A program made the translations under genes and the position numbers. The notes under the pieces are model-generated. The model had not been told where the DNA came from. It worked only from the letters and a program-made list of their open reading frames with translations, and did not search any database. Source: Isoetes engelmannii (taxonomy: Eukaryota; Streptophyta; Lycopodiopsida; Isoetales; Isoetaceae). Taken from it: a stretch of 26,616 nt of DNA. Where the stretch lies: positions 1-26,616 of the forward strand of contig JAANSK020108905.1 of the NCBI GenBank assembly GCA_011763485.2. Reading direction: 5' to 3'. Below, in pieces: positions 1-13,800 of the stretch. Position 1 is the first letter of the stretch. Each line of letters starts with the position of its first letter.

Positions 1-346
1 ATACTATACAAGAATCATAGTCCCAGCCTTACCCAGAATAAGGTTTCCAAATACAAAACGAATTGGGCACACTAAATTAGTTGAAGATTGACTAGATTTT
101 TGGCGTAGGCCACCAATTTGGCATCACTTACCATTAGCTGGTAACATGATACCTCCTATATCATAGGTGGCCTTGTGGCCCGCGACCACGGTATTGGCGT
201 TAGGCAACTATAATGGACCACTGCTCGCTCGTAGGAGGCTGACTGGCGTGCAAAGTCCTTAACCTGTGTGTCAGATGGCACACATGGTGCCTCCCTTTGC
301 CACAAAAGGGGCAAGGGGCAAGCGCCTACGGACCGTGAACCCCCCA
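1..346 (-). repeat. GC-richer repeat, left copy, cut by window edge
   Basis: Read on the minus strand from 346 leftward, this stretch resembles the + strand from about 25099 onward. Shared landmarks come in the same order: TTGGGGGG followed by a near copy of TCAACGGTCC, then ACGAGCG near a CATT-TAT block, then a CCCCCTATG-like block, then a CCAGCTA block ending in AATGG. This was aligned by eye. The similarity fades toward position 1, where the window ends. No coding region is supported here. The family is unknown; an LTR or the end of another mobile element is possible. Confidence 0.5.
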
Positions 347-801
347 ATTTTCAGCTACTTTAGGTTTTTAACCTTTCATTTTTTGGGAACACTTTCTTGT
401 AGAATGTTATCGTCCATGACATTAGGTATCCAAAACATCTAGCGGGTTGACGATCTTGAGAATTTCCCGCCACTTAGGTCAATTTGCCTCTTAAGTGCAA
501 GAAACATGGCGACCATACCCTAGTGTTTCTATCACAACTCATATTCTTACTGTTCTTGTTTTAGACGCAGTATTCCTGCTCATGGGTTCATGAAGAAAGA
601 TGCAAATCGCAAGAATATAAGATATACACGTTATATGCCAAACCCCACTGTGGGTTCCTAAAATTTCTAAAAAGCTTGACGTTGGCCCTAAAATTTGGCA
701 CGGTGTCGATGACTGGGTTATGACGTGGTGGATTGGGGATTGACGGAGGTCCTGTTTGTGTATCTTATCCATCATGGGGTTCAGGGTTTAAGGGAATCAG
801 A
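347..801 (+). promoter_or_regulatory. Presumed promoter and 5' leader of the FtsHi5 gene
   Basis: This 455-base spacer lies between the left repeat and the chosen start codon. It has no convincing reading frame. TATA-like AT-rich strings occur around 615-640 (ATATAAGATATACACG), but the transcription start cannot be fixed from sequence. In the coding frame of exon 1 the stop TGA at 721 closes the frame, and the first in-frame ATG after it is at 802. The leader may therefore run into 724-801. Confidence 0.35.
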
Positions 802-1868
802 ATGCAAGTCCTTGCGCTTGGATCTGCTTTCCAGCCATATGCAGAGGGATCCATTTTTTGCAAATCACGTTTCCAAACTTCTCGATTGCAATGGCTGGGA
901 CCAGGTATTGTTAATAACAGTAATTACAGGTTGTCCATCCTAAAACATGGTTATTTCTTTAGTGGGAGATTGGGATATGTCTCTCAGTCTTGCAAGAGGG
1001 ATACATTATCGGAGGTTTTCAAGTCCCAAGCTTGGTTGCTCTTCTCCAATTTTTTTAATGGACCGGAAAGAAAACAAGGAGAGCAAATAAAATATGTAGA
1101 AATAAAATATGTAGATGGTGTACATGTCCACATTGAACAGTTCATGCAGCATCTTGCTCGAATTACAGTCCTTGCATTCGTACTACTGACAATACCATCG
1201 TTGAGATTTCGGGGTAGGTTATGCAAAGCTGCAATTGCAGCACCTGTGTCATTGGATGGGCAACGAGCCACGCTAGAGGCAAACGAGAAAGAGGACACTG
1301 CTAAAAACCAGGAGGAAATTTCTGTTAAATTAGGGGAGCAAATAGATAGGAATTTGAGGGAAATGCTAGGTATGGAAGAGAAAATCCAGGAGATCGAAAT
1401 GGAGAAGCCACTGAGGAAGAAGAGATTTGAGAGAATGTTACAAATAGAAGAGATGCTAAAGGATCTGGAAGTTATGCACCTCTCACTTGAAGGATCGCCA
1501 GAGAAGGATGCAAAGATTCAGGCTAAACTAGAAGAATGTCAGAATAAGATAAGAGAAGCAGGGAGACAGTTGCAAGGAATTTTTCTAACTGACATGGAGG
1601 CATCTGTAAGCCAACTGGAAAAAGAGGAAGTGGAATTGAGGGAGAAATTGGAAAAGCTTGTAAATAACTATGGGACCTTAGGCAGACTTCCCAGTAAAGA
1701 TATTAATGCTGAAAAAGAGACGAAGGAAGAATTTGAAGCAACATGGAGAAAATATGTCAGTTTAAAGGCAGAGAAGACCAAAAAAGAATTTGAAGGATGG
1801 TATGTCGTGTCAGAGGAAATACCCCATGTTCAAGATCAAAGCATGAAGGCTCTTGAAAGTTTTGCCAT
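802..1868 (+). CDS. FTSHI5: FtsHi5 exon 1: transit peptide, first membrane helix, coiled coil
   Basis: 355 codons plus two bases. The N-terminus (MQVLALGSAFQPYAEG) is rich in Ser, Arg and Gly and poor in acids up to about residue 60, as expected of a plastid transit peptide. A hydrophobic run, ARITVLAFVLLTIPSL, sits at about residues 119-134, matching the helix that follows QFVTKPLVYAL in Arabidopsis. From about 150 the chain is dense in Glu, Lys and Leu with heptad-like spacing, a long coiled coil also known from the family. The exon ends at the donor AT|GTGAGC, so the split codon is completed by the first A of exon 2. Reading on without splicing hits a stop two bases later. Confidence 0.85.
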
Positions 1869-4800
1869 GTGAGCAACTGACCCCTACTCTGCGTTTTTCT
1901 TACCCCGATGGTTTGTGAGACACGGTTGTGATACATGCTATTCTCGTTTATGTTTTTTTTGTCAGTTGAATTTGTTACTTGCATTCTGTCCATTGTATCA
2001 TTTGCCTACAAAAGAACGTAGGCATTAGAATGATAACTTTTCAGTGTTTCACAAACCTCATTGGCTGGCGGAGTTGGGAAAAATACCCATTTTGTTTTCT
2101 TATTTCAAAAGGACCAAGAGGACCATTACAGTTTGAAATGAACAAGGTGGTCATTTTCACAACTTCATCCCTGAATGCTAGACAGCCATAACACAATCAT
2201 CAGGTTTTTAGGCCAGCTATAGGCGCTTAATGATGTTACTGATGTATCATTTTTCATTGCAGAAGAAATAGGAGTAAATCAAAACACAGCGATTCAGAAG
2301 AAATTAGAATGCGGGATGACTTTATGGATATAGAGAAGAAGATAATTCTACAAAGGCTTTTGCCTCTTGCTGTCAATGTTAAAGACCCAGAGATTTTGGA
2401 TGAAGAACTACGTAGGCTTGCTGAAGCTATTAATCTGGAGACAATAAAATCAAAGGAAATGCAAGCTTCATTTGAAAACAATCTTAAAAAGCTTCTTCAA
2501 TCAGAAGGAAGAGAAACTTTGGAACTAGTCAACACACCTTTGGAAGAGGTTGTGAAGGGTATGCCTCCAGTAGTGTTGAGACGGGCCTTTGGAGATAAAA
2601 TTGTAGATGTGCCAGATATTGTAGGGTTGAATGCTGCTTTGGGTTGGAAAAAGTGGTGTGCCGCACAGAAGGCAGGACTCAAAGAGTACCTGCTTGAAAA
2701 TCCTGAAATTGGTAGGCAATATGTAGCAGGCAAACAGGCAAGTACTTCCTAAAATCTGTTGACTTCTTATCTTATACAATCGACGCTAGAGGCTTGTTTG
2801 ATATATTTTATATGTTGTCATATATACAGTTTATCTAAAATTGCTGATATGCTTAACAAAACAGGAAAAAATACTTCTATCTAGAGACAGAGTGCTGACG
2901 CAGTCATGGTTTGATCAACGTTACAAACGGTGGGAGATGTCACCAATGGCTGCTGCATATGCTGTATCCAAAAAACTTGTTGAGCATGCCCGCATTCGTC
3001 AGGATCGTCAAATCTTATATATAAATTTAAAGGGAGACAGCCGTGAATTTGCTGTTAGTATTAAGGTGAGAGATGAAATGCTTATAATCCTGGGCTTTTA
3101 GAGTTAAAATATGCAGTTGAGGTGCCTACATTTCAAAAAGTCATCTGGTCTTACCTTGTCTTCTTCATATTGTTTTGCGTTGAAGGGTCTGGACATGCTT
3201 CTGGAAGAATATGGTGGGTTTGACATTTTCTGCTTGAAGATGATTGCTTCAAATATTTCTACTACACTGGAGACGATGTGGATTCCTCTTCGTGAATGGG
3301 ACCCATTAAAGCTTTTGCTTTTACCAGTTGAGATGGGTTACTCTCTTCTACTTAGCATATGGAATGCTGAAGTTATAGCAGCAATAAGAGATCTTTATGT
3401 CAATACATTAATAGATGCTGCTGAGGAGGTTGTTGTACGGTTTTGTTTGCCCATAATTCAAGTACTTCCAAAACCAGTAAGTTTCCATACGACTCCTTTT
3501 GGCAAAGAGTTTTACTGCAACCTGAAAATTGCTGTATTGGTTTAGGTGCGTGTAATTTTCAGGGTTGACTTACCTGATGGTGTAGAGCTCAGTGAACCAA
3601 CTGCAGTTATGATTTGGCAGCAAGAAGCTGAGAAAAAATTGAGTGCTCGTTCAAGACCGTTACCCTGGTGGATGGATCTTCCTTTACGTTGTTACTTGAT
3701 AGGAGCTCCATTACTGCTTATTGTGCCATGGCTCTTAAGGGCTTCAGTATTTCTAGGTCCAACTCCTTTCGTTCCTAATAAATATGATCGCCAGGCAAAG
3801 CTAGAGGTAGCCTGTCTTTTAGGGTGGATTTGGAGAATAATACATCTTCGTTAATCATATTGTGGCATAAAACTTTACTTATTTGGATTTTTTCTGGAAG
3901 CATGAAACCATTCTAATTATATTGCACACTTGGAATATAGAGCAAAGTTCATTGTGAAGTTATGCCACGAGTTAGGGAGCTTAATAGCGATCCAATCAAG
4001 AGAGCATTTGGACGAATGAAGGTAAAAATAATCTAACTATGATTATCCTTTTGTAGATTGCATATGGAAAAGTCTTGTTTTTGGAATCTTAGTTATGAAG
4101 CCTTAAGGCCATACAATTCTGCTCAACACTGCAATTACGGGGAACCCGCTAGTGCATGAATGTGTATCCACTGGAGCGTGAAATTAACACTATCATCAGC
4201 ATAATGAAGAAGCTGAATAATTTGCTAAATATGCTATCAGAACAATTTAAAGGAAACCATTGGTATCATCAGTATATATGCCATAAATTGTTGAGGAGAT
4301 ATCTGTTAAAAGCTTCTTGCATGAGACAATGTCACATGCCTTCTAAATGTCGCAAAGCATCATATGTTTTCGGTTTTTCTCCTTAAAGTTTTTGCAGATG
4401 CTCTCCTTTTCAGCAGTCGTAGGATGCTGACCATGGAATCCAGATATCCACCACTCTACCCTTATGTTCTTTTGCTCAGATAACTAGAATCTTTTGAAGT
4501 ATCATCCCAAAAAGCTTCGTCATTCATGAAAACTCTATTACTCGCCATCTTTTCATCTCCCAAAATCCCATTTTATAACCTTCTGGAGGAAATTTCAAAA
4601 CCCATAACATAATTTAAGAAATGTCTAATTTCTAATTTCAATATTTTGCCTTAGCCCTGATGTATCCACTGTTTTGCAAATAGCCAATTCTTAATAACCA
4701 GATATACATTTTATAATAGAAAGAGCGGTTCTTTAGGTATCAAACGGAATTATGATACTGTTCACACTTTCTGTAATATAAGACCTGAACATAAATGTAC

Positions 4801-7800
4801 ATCTCATGCACATCAAGTTCTCTATGTGATCCCCTTCTGGAACGAGTCTAAAATGTTTCTGGAATGTGTAAAAATTTGTTAGTAATTCCCTGCTGTCTAT
4901 TAAATAAAAATTGGGATTCCTTTTGTCGAAGTAACTTACAATACAATTTCAAATGGTGCTTCCTTCAGGTATGGTCTTCAGCAAATTAACATCCTTCCTT
5001 AAACCAGAGTTTGTCATTTTGCCGTCTTGCTGGCAATAAAATCCTGCTCGGCGTCCCCCAAGATCTCCGTCTAAAAAGCTCGAACTCTATCAAGTAGATT
5101 GTGTGGTGGCACCCAACTAGCAATGTCTAAGTGCTGGCTCCATCTCCAGGTGTGGGCTCTGTATAGCCCTCCCTAGGCAACCATTGTAGAAATGCCAAAG
5201 TGTCGGTTTGCTTCACGTAACCCCCCGGCCATGGCTTGGAGGAAGAAATCCTAAAGTTGCTTTATTGGTGCAACCCTCCCTACATCATTCACACTTTGTT
5301 TAACTGCTTGTGTATGCGAGAGTTAGAAAACTCAGGATATATCCGCATCAGGGGACAGCGTGTTCTGGCTTTTAGAAGCAGACAACAACAGTCAGCCTCA
5401 GCACCTCTGAAGCCGAGTTGAAATCATTGTGTCGGTTCTTTTCTAACAGGATTACCAGTTATCTCGGATCCTTCTATTACAGTTAGAAACTGACCTACTC
5501 TAACCTATGACGTGGCATATACATGCCACCTACATATGACATGGCCCATCTATGGAATGCCACCCTACTATATAGCTAGGCTTATTCTCTCTTTTACTTA
5601 CCTCAGTAGAGCGTCTTCTCTTCTTGTTTCGCTTTCACATGGTATTAGAGCAAGCCCAAGAGAGAGGAGAGAGAATGGACGTTTTTTTTTCAAGAGTGAA
5701 ATTTTTTCCCAGATTCCAGCATCAAAATTGGATTCATAAGAGCTGCTACTACAAAAAATTCCTTGTCATCAGAAGATTATCACTCTAGTTCTTGAAGAAA
5801 TTCTGGAGAAGTCAGATTTGCCTTGGAGTAAGGTAAATTATTGATTGTACGGTGTTGAATTCATCTAATAGGCATTAGATCTACTCAAACAAGGTCAGAT
5901 TCGTGTTGAATCAAGAGTAAGGAGGTCAAATTTGATAAGTCTCAGCTAGATTTCATCAAATTTCTCTTGGATTGGGGCTGCATTTGACAAGAATCATCAT
6001 AAACTGGTAATGGGTCTACAAATTTATGGTGGATTTGGCTCAATCAGCCTAGATTTCTAGTATTTTACTTTGAGGAGAGGTAAATTAGATAGATCTGCAA
6101 GATCTTTTACATTTCTAACAAGAACTCTGTCATATTACAGCAGAATGTTGGACCCATGGAAATTAGACCCTAATTCTCAGTTGGATGGCTCAAATTTTCA
6201 AGGATGGCAGGAGTTTCTTAAACTCTTTCTTGGCTTAATGAAAGTAAAGGCTGTTCTTAAGCCTGGTTGGTCTCCCACAGCAGATAGCAGATGCTAAGTC
6301 TGCAAGTATTGATGAATCTGCTTTGGATCATCTGTTAATTTTATGTATTCCTGATATAAGGTGCCAACCAGCTGCTTTCACAACATTTGGAGAAGCTTGG
6401 AAATACCTTGAAGATACATATGCCTTAGAAAGGGCTTGGAAGAGTCAAGCACTTCAAGAAGCAAATGGACCAACTGACCATTGAAGACTCTGCTGGAGCT
6501 GCAGATTATCTTCATAAATTAAGAGCACTTAAATAGAGAGTTGTTGCAGCAGGAGGCAAAATGGAGGAAGAAGATATGGTTCTCATCCTATTACCTGCCG
6601 TGAAAGCTTCTTATTCTCAACAAGTGGTTAGTATTCAAACCCAAAGGGGAGTGACCCGGACCTTCCATGATCTTTAGACTGTGCTCCTTCATGCTGAATT
6701 TTAACGTTCAAGAAATCCTAAGCAAGTACAGATTAATGCTAAAGGGAAAGCTGTAACAGACACCAAATCCAGCTTATCATATGCTGAGAAAAGAGCTCAA
6801 ACTGTTTGCTGGGATTATGGATTACAAGGGCACCATAGATTCCAATGCGAAGCCTACAGCATTGAACCGTCCCGTTCAGGCATTTCAGAAGTTGCTTTAT
6901 CAGGTGTATTCAGTGACTGATCATCATCTATCTCCTAGTTTGAAATATCTTCTAATGGACTCAGGGGTTATAGTACATCTGCTAATAATACTCCCATCAT
7001 TTGAGCATATGAAGAAGGTTGTTGGGTGGCTGAAGAGACAATTAAGGAATCAAAATAGATAAAACAGAATGTGTGCACCACCAAAACACGGAACTTTTTG
7101 GGCTGTTTTAGGCCAGCAAAAAAAAACCTCTCTTTATATTCAACATTGGACCTAAGTTGCAGAGTCAACATGTTTTTGTTGTAGTTCGTCCAGCTTCCTG
7201 TCATTTTTAAGTTTGTACAGGGACCAGAAATGGTATTGGAAGGTGGAAGACAGTGTAAATTGGATCTGTAAGCAGGGGTCGAGGGACCTGTCACCAGGTT
7301 TTGCAGTGCCCAAGAATTTGCACAATTATGGCCGCAGAACACGCTGGCAAAACACCTTTGTGATCAATCTCAACCTTGCTGTGAAACTATGTTAGAAACT
7401 CACTGATTTAGGAAGAACCCTATTGCAAAAAGTGAGATTGCTTCTGAAAAATGAAATTATTTTCGTTGTTATTAGATCTCTTGTGTACATTAAATATCCT
7501 TCAAAGCAGATGTCAGATAGAACAACTTTTGCATGCCACATCACCCCGTCGACAATGCCAATAAGATATGTCTCAACTCATATTTTGAGAATGTCATATA
7601 TTAGATGCTTCAAATATCACCAATTTCATTGACTTTTTTTTTTTTTGGAGATCTGTTGCAATTAATTGAAGATGGTGAATACATATCTATAAAGAAATTC
7701 ATCTATGTGTTTATGTGCAGAGGATTCGGAGCCCCCCTGTTCCGTTAAAAGATTTTGTTGGTATTGATTCTATCAAGGAGGAAGTGAAGGAAATTGTTAA

Positions 7801-10800
7801 TTTTCTTAAGGATCCAGAGTCATTCAAGGACATCGGTGCCAGGCCACCAAGGGTATGTTCCTTCCCTCTTCATGGTGTTAACTTTATGCTCACTCTTCAT
7901 AAGCAAGCCTTAATATGTAACCTTTGAGCATCAAAACTAGTATCAAATTACCTTTATTCCTTATATTGAAGCGGGATTTGTGCGGAAATACTGCATTAGC
8001 CACTACTAGTTTCATATTACCATGGCTAGCGTGTCATCTTTCTAGAAATTTTTTTATTGAAGTTTGAGTGAGATGGTATTTTGATGTCTTGGAGGGTATT
8101 GCCCTCTATCCACAATTTTGTATGTCTTCAGTCTCATAGAACCTATGGATCTTCCATAGACATTAAGAAATTTTCCTTCCTTCCTTCCTTCCTTCCTTCC
8201 TTCCTTCCTTCAGGCCAACTGCTGAGACTTCCTTGTCTCGTCAAAAGCTCTAGCTGATTAAGGCTGCACAAGTTTAAGATGTTAAATTCTGCAGGCTTCT
8301 TAATGGATAAAATCCGTCCTTTTGAATATAATTTCGTAGCGCCCAATCTGAGCCTGACCGGGCAGCAGGTGAACCAGCTTATTCATCATGATCAGCTTTA
8401 TGTGTCAAACAACTGGCTAAATCCACCTGAGTTTTTACAAGAAGAAATTTCTGAACGTTTCAGATCTGGCTTCGATCTGCAGTTGTGGAGTTGTGATTAC
8501 GTTTGGTTGCTAGAAATTGGGAGATTATTTGCCGCAATCCATGACGTGTACGATGACGTCACACTGCTGAGATGGCACACTGCACGACTGTTGCTGACAT
8601 GGCATTCATTTATAAGCCATAGTTACGTACTATTAGTCTTAGTTGGTGTCTTCACTAGTTAAAGCTTTAGTCCAAGTGCTTCGGTTCTACTCTGTATCTT
8701 CCTTCCATTACCATTGATCTACCCGATGCCAGCATCCGTCATTGATTTTTGATTAATTAGAATGTAAGATCTTTTTATTGTGCTGGAGGCTTTTACCCTC
8801 CTTGCAGATCCTCAATGTTGTGTGTTCTTGATCTCATAAACTCTGCAGGTCTTCCCTAGCCTTCCATCTTAACCGTGGAGGTGATAAAGAGTAACATCAA
8901 GTCAATAGGTTGATGGTCCAATAGTATTGCCGTGAGGGACATTAGAAGCTCTATCATTTATAATAGGAAGAGCCCCACCTTTTATTATCTATCTTAGAGT
9001 TGTATGAGGTGTGTAGGAGGGACATTGTTCTCTATGAAATTATGAATTGTATGAGGAAGTGTAGCTGTGTGTCATGGAATATATATCATGGAATATGTTT
9101 GTATGATAACAACAAAGCCTTGTTTCTGCAGGGTGTTCTTATAGTTGGTGAATCAGGAACAGGAAAATCAACTCTTGCTTTAGCAATTGCCGCTGAAGCA
9201 AAGGTTCCGCTTGTTGAGCTAAGTACTTTGGAGCTGAAGGGTGGAAAGGATTGGGTTGGTCAGGGTGCCTCAAATGTCCGAGAAATTTTCAAGACTGCAA
9301 GACAATTGGTAAGATAAAATACTAATGATTGAATTCTTGTAAGTATTGGTGTCATGATACAAGAAAAATGAAGAGGAAGAGTAGATGTATGTCGTTAATG
9401 GAATTGAAAGGAACAAAAGCGTCTATGACAAAGGGACATCCGACTCTTATAGTGACATGTGTTATATGTACAGACTGATGTGTATTTATAGGTCCAGTCA
9501 TGAAGGGTTGATTAGAGGTTTCTTTTCTAACACCCCTTCTGAAACTGAACTCTAATAAAACATGAGAAACTGAAGGAAAAATGAAATAGACTCTGAGTCA
9601 AATGGATTCCTCTTGGAGCTTCAGCAGGGGATGGATGTTGAGGGGACACTTCATCTGCTAGAATTTAGAGCTAGCAAGAGGTTTTACCATACCATCTGCT
9701 ATCTGGCATGCAGTAGATTAATACTGGAGTCAAATTTTCTCTGCTAACAGACACCTCTACAATAACAAGAATGAACAACACGCTGGAATCAGATCTCCCC
9801 TCCTGAACCTCGGGGATATTGCTTGAAATTTCCTGAATCATAGAAACACCTGCTCTGCGAGAATCACCCAGAAAAACCGACCAAAGAAGCAGTTGTGTTA
9901 CCAACAAGTCCGGCGAAAAAAAAAGAAAAGAACAGAACAATGCTGTTGATGACAGAGTTTTATCAAACATTCGAAAAAATGCAGATAAAAAGTGTGCCAA
10001 CTTCATTAAGAACCAACATTTTGGTTGCCAAACCACACAGAACCACTGCCAGAAATCAATGTGTAATTCACCCGCAAATGCGCACAGAAAAAGCTTGTCA
10101 AGCAACCAGATCTTTCCATAGTGAAAAATCTGTCACAAATTCGTTGATCCAAATGGAAACTGGTTTTTAGAAAGCCAAAACTGCACTAACTGCTAGCATA
10201 TATCCGAAGGTCTCTTCCTTGGACACTTCCCCGATAGCAGTTCTCTCAAACTGGCCAGAATTCTTCTCTGATTTCTCTATTGCAGATGCTTACTCCTACC
10301 TTGGGTATAGCAAGCCAATTGCACTAACCATCCTCCTCAAGATAGGCTCATACCATGAAAAACTTGTGCGAACAATCCTCGAAGATAGGATGAAGATACA
10401 AACTTAGGCAAGCATCTACAATGAGAGATCTAATCAGAGGCTAAACGACCATGGCATATATAGGCCATGTCAGCAACAAGCATGCTATATGCCATGTCAG
10501 CAATGTGACGTTATTGTACACGTCTGCATACAGTTCTAACAACCATATAAGATGATGTCAACCAGCATACAGTTCTAACAACCATATCAGATGATGTCAA
10601 CCAGGTCTTCCTTTGGAGAAAGGGAAAGGTTTCAGTATGTCTGCATTCTCCATTACTTTGTTTACTAGGATTTCAGCTTCATTTAATTGGAATTTGGAAT
10701 ATCTCTGGAAGCAATATACAACTGTTGATAAGAGTTAAATTTCTCTGCATATTCTACAACAGATAGGTGCACTGATTGTAATATTCTTCTATGATCCGAA

Positions 10801-13800
10801 AATGTATGCTCTTTTTTCTTGTTTCAAACCTAGAAAGGGACTTGCAGTTATGTTAAACGTACTACCAAGGAGGCATCACTAATTAATTGTGGTCATTGCA
10901 AATTTTTAGGCACCACTTGTCCTATTTTTTGATGATTTCCATCGATTCGTGGGAAGTCGGGGCCAGTCTACAAATAAAGATTCACAGGAACAAGAAGCTG
11001 TAATCAATCAGTTCCTTGTAGAACTTGATGGGTAATTTGGCCGTTCCCAAAGTTGCACCTTTGTAGGTCATGGCTGAAGGGTGCTCATGTTATGTAGAAA
11101 GAAAGAAATTATAGTAACATCGTTGGGTCTCTGAGATCAAATATTACAGCTCATGGATATGCAAAGAAAACATAATTATCCATGGATAGAAAGAAAGAAA
11201 GATTGGTTAACGTCTACTAGTAACTGCTTAGGGCTATGAGAAGAAAATATGATGTTTTGTAGGCATGGTCAAAAAAATGAAAGGGGATTTCAGTCTCTGT
11301 CCTTATTTTGTCCTGAAGTGTCTCTTGTCATGATAAAGATGAATATCAAACCGCCTGAGAGGTTTACAAATCCTTATAACATTTGCATCTTTATAGGTCA
11401 TGGCTGAAGAGATGTCTAACAGTTTGTAGAACTGGCTGAAAAGACTTGAGTTATTCGTTTGTCTTTATTCTCTGCTGAAGGACCCATTGGCACTCTATTG
11501 GTTGAGATGAAAGAAAGAAAGACTGCATTGACATCTGCAGAGACAGCTTCGTTCTATGAGACCAATGAAAGCTGCATAGGAATTTGCATATCAGAAACAA
11601 AAGTAACTTAACATGAAATTAAGAATAAACATCTAGCGATTTTGAATTTCTTCTGTTGGTGGTGAAAATCACAAATTGATATCTGATTTCGCCCCTTTGG
11701 AAGGTCCTCTTATTTATTTAAGCCTTTGCTTTGCTGCCCTTCTTATTTTTCTATCAACTTCCATGGAAATGCCGCTAGATTTGAGCTTGTTTATTCATGA
11801 GCAAGACATCCTCTTGTCGCTTTTGGCATCAATTATGAAGACACAAGTGATTTCGGAGCCTTTCCATCACCAGAATTTTCAATTTAATGTGTCTGCAGAG
11901 GATTTTATCTATGTTATGTCCTTTTATGAAGAGAAAGAGCTACAGGTTCTGGTCCTCAAATTCAATGAGTCTTGGTAATGATATAGGCTCACGAATGATG
12001 AGTTTTGCATTTCGTAGATTGAGAATGAAATGCTCGTCAGATTCAATTTCCTTCAAATAATACAATATGGCATATCCTCTTTGAGTAATCGACCTTAACG
12101 TCCTGCCTCAATCTGAAACTGACGTATTTGAAGCATATATTGCTAAATGCATTTTGGATTTTGCAACTTATTTGTAGGTTTGAAACACAAGAAGGTGTGG
12201 TTCTTTTGGCAACAACAAGTAAACCAGATGCGGTCGATCCAGCTTTGCGTAGACCTGGTCGCATGGACCGAACAATAGTATTGTTGCCACCTGATCATGG
12301 TCAGCGGGAACAAATATTGAAACAAGCAGCAGAAGGCACCATGGATAGGTCGCTTGCAAAATATGTTAACTGGGGTGAGGTATAACTCTCTTTCTTTGGC
12401 ATGGCACATAGGTCGCTTGCGTTCTTTGAGAAGCTATCCTAACTCGGGACATGATGCCAGGTATCGTGGAAAACAAATATGCTCACTTTTCAGGATCTGC
12501 AATATGTCCCTCTGGCATTAGAACGCAGTTCATTCAGCTCGAAGATTACAGACGAGGAGGAGTTATTTTGTGTTCTCTGGTGGACCGCTGTAATTATTGT
12601 TTATGATACATCCTATTTCATGAACTTCTTCAAGAGATAATGCTTAACACCGCTTATTTATTATGTCAGCAATTTGATAAATATACTCCAAAATGGATAC
12701 GAAAGACGCGCTTAGTGCAAATTTGGAACGAGAAAATTATTGACTGGCTCAGTATTCGACCAGATAAAAATGATATTGAAACAGCCGTGGAGTTTATGGA
12801 TGTATATGGAAAAGCTAAGCCTGGAATTAGTCTTCAGGATCCTGGATATCCTGTGAGTTACAATTTAATAATAAATGAATAGGGCCTAGCTTTAGTAGTT
12901 GATTGAGGTTACACTGGTACCATTTTTCTTTCTGATCAGTGGACGAGAGAGACGAAGCTTCCTCATGCAGTATGGGCAGCAGGACGAGGGTTGGTGGCCT
13001 TTCTACTCCCGAACTTTGACACTGTCGACGCAATAGGCCTTGACGAGACATCATGGATGGTATTAAATCTATGCTTGCTACCAAAGTTCCTATTACTAGT
13101 TTTTTGAAGCAAAGTATGAAGTTCTCAATTACAACAAAAAGGACTAACCAGAATGCTATAACTTTGTGTGCCCTATTGATGTTCTGTTGGATAGTTTTTT
13201 GTTTGAATGCAGATATGCCCAATTCTTACGTTTGCTGCTTACGTTTATTTACAGGGCATTGGCTTTACTAGACTGTCACACAGATTTGAGGAAGGTTACC
13301 AAGAGACATGTACAGAAACAAGATCCTATATGGAGAAAGAACTTGTACTATGTCTTAGTTCATATGTGGCTTGTCGTCTACTCCTTCCTTTTGGTGAAAA
13401 CAACAATATATGCAAGCGTCAAATTGAGGAAGCTGAGAAGGTTAGATTAGGTCCAGTTTTAGGAATTACCAGCAAGCTGCCCATACTTAATTTGTGAATT
13501 GATCAGGACATGTTAAAAACAATTGCATCTAAGACAGATGAAAGAATGCAGGCAGTCACACAAACTAACTGAATTAACCTAATTAAAGGGGATGTGGCCA
13601 TTATATAATGAGCATATATGTAACATGTCATCACTAGATAAAGGTATAGAGTACACTTTTAACTTTAACACTCCTTTTAAAATAAACTAAGTTCTCTCTT
13701 CCTGCAGTTCTGAAGTAAACCTAACTGATAAATCATATAAAACTTTGTACCAACCATAAATGGCTCTGATACCCATTAGGATTTGGCAGGATGATACCAT

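Noticed and set aside
724-801. Extending exon 1 upstream to the open frame before ATG 802
   Set aside because: The frame is open from 724 but has no ATG before 802. The length to the first membrane helix from 802 already agrees with Arabidopsis.
539-1298. Minus-strand and alternative-frame reading frames over the promoter and exon 1
   Set aside because: They overlap the well-supported FtsHi5 exon 1 or its leader, have no family resemblance and no splice context.
7390-7640. Possible 3' LTR of the intron 6 Copia element (TGTTAGAAACT)
   Set aside because: No purine tract before it and no continuous match to the 5481-5639 stretch.
8279-8662. 127-codon + strand frame in intron 7
   Set aside because: No recognisable family; its last third lies in an LTR-like stretch, and it sits within an intron of the host gene.
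9671-10105. 144-codon minus-strand frame in intron 8
   Set aside because: Lies in the interior of the LTR debris and shows no gag or pol motif; probably chance.
11676-11978. 100-codon frame in intron 9
   Set aside because: No ATG at its opening, hydrophobic AT-rich composition without family match, and it sits in an intron.
12043-12409. Antisense frames over exon 10
   Set aside because: Mirror images of the conserved AAA+ exon.
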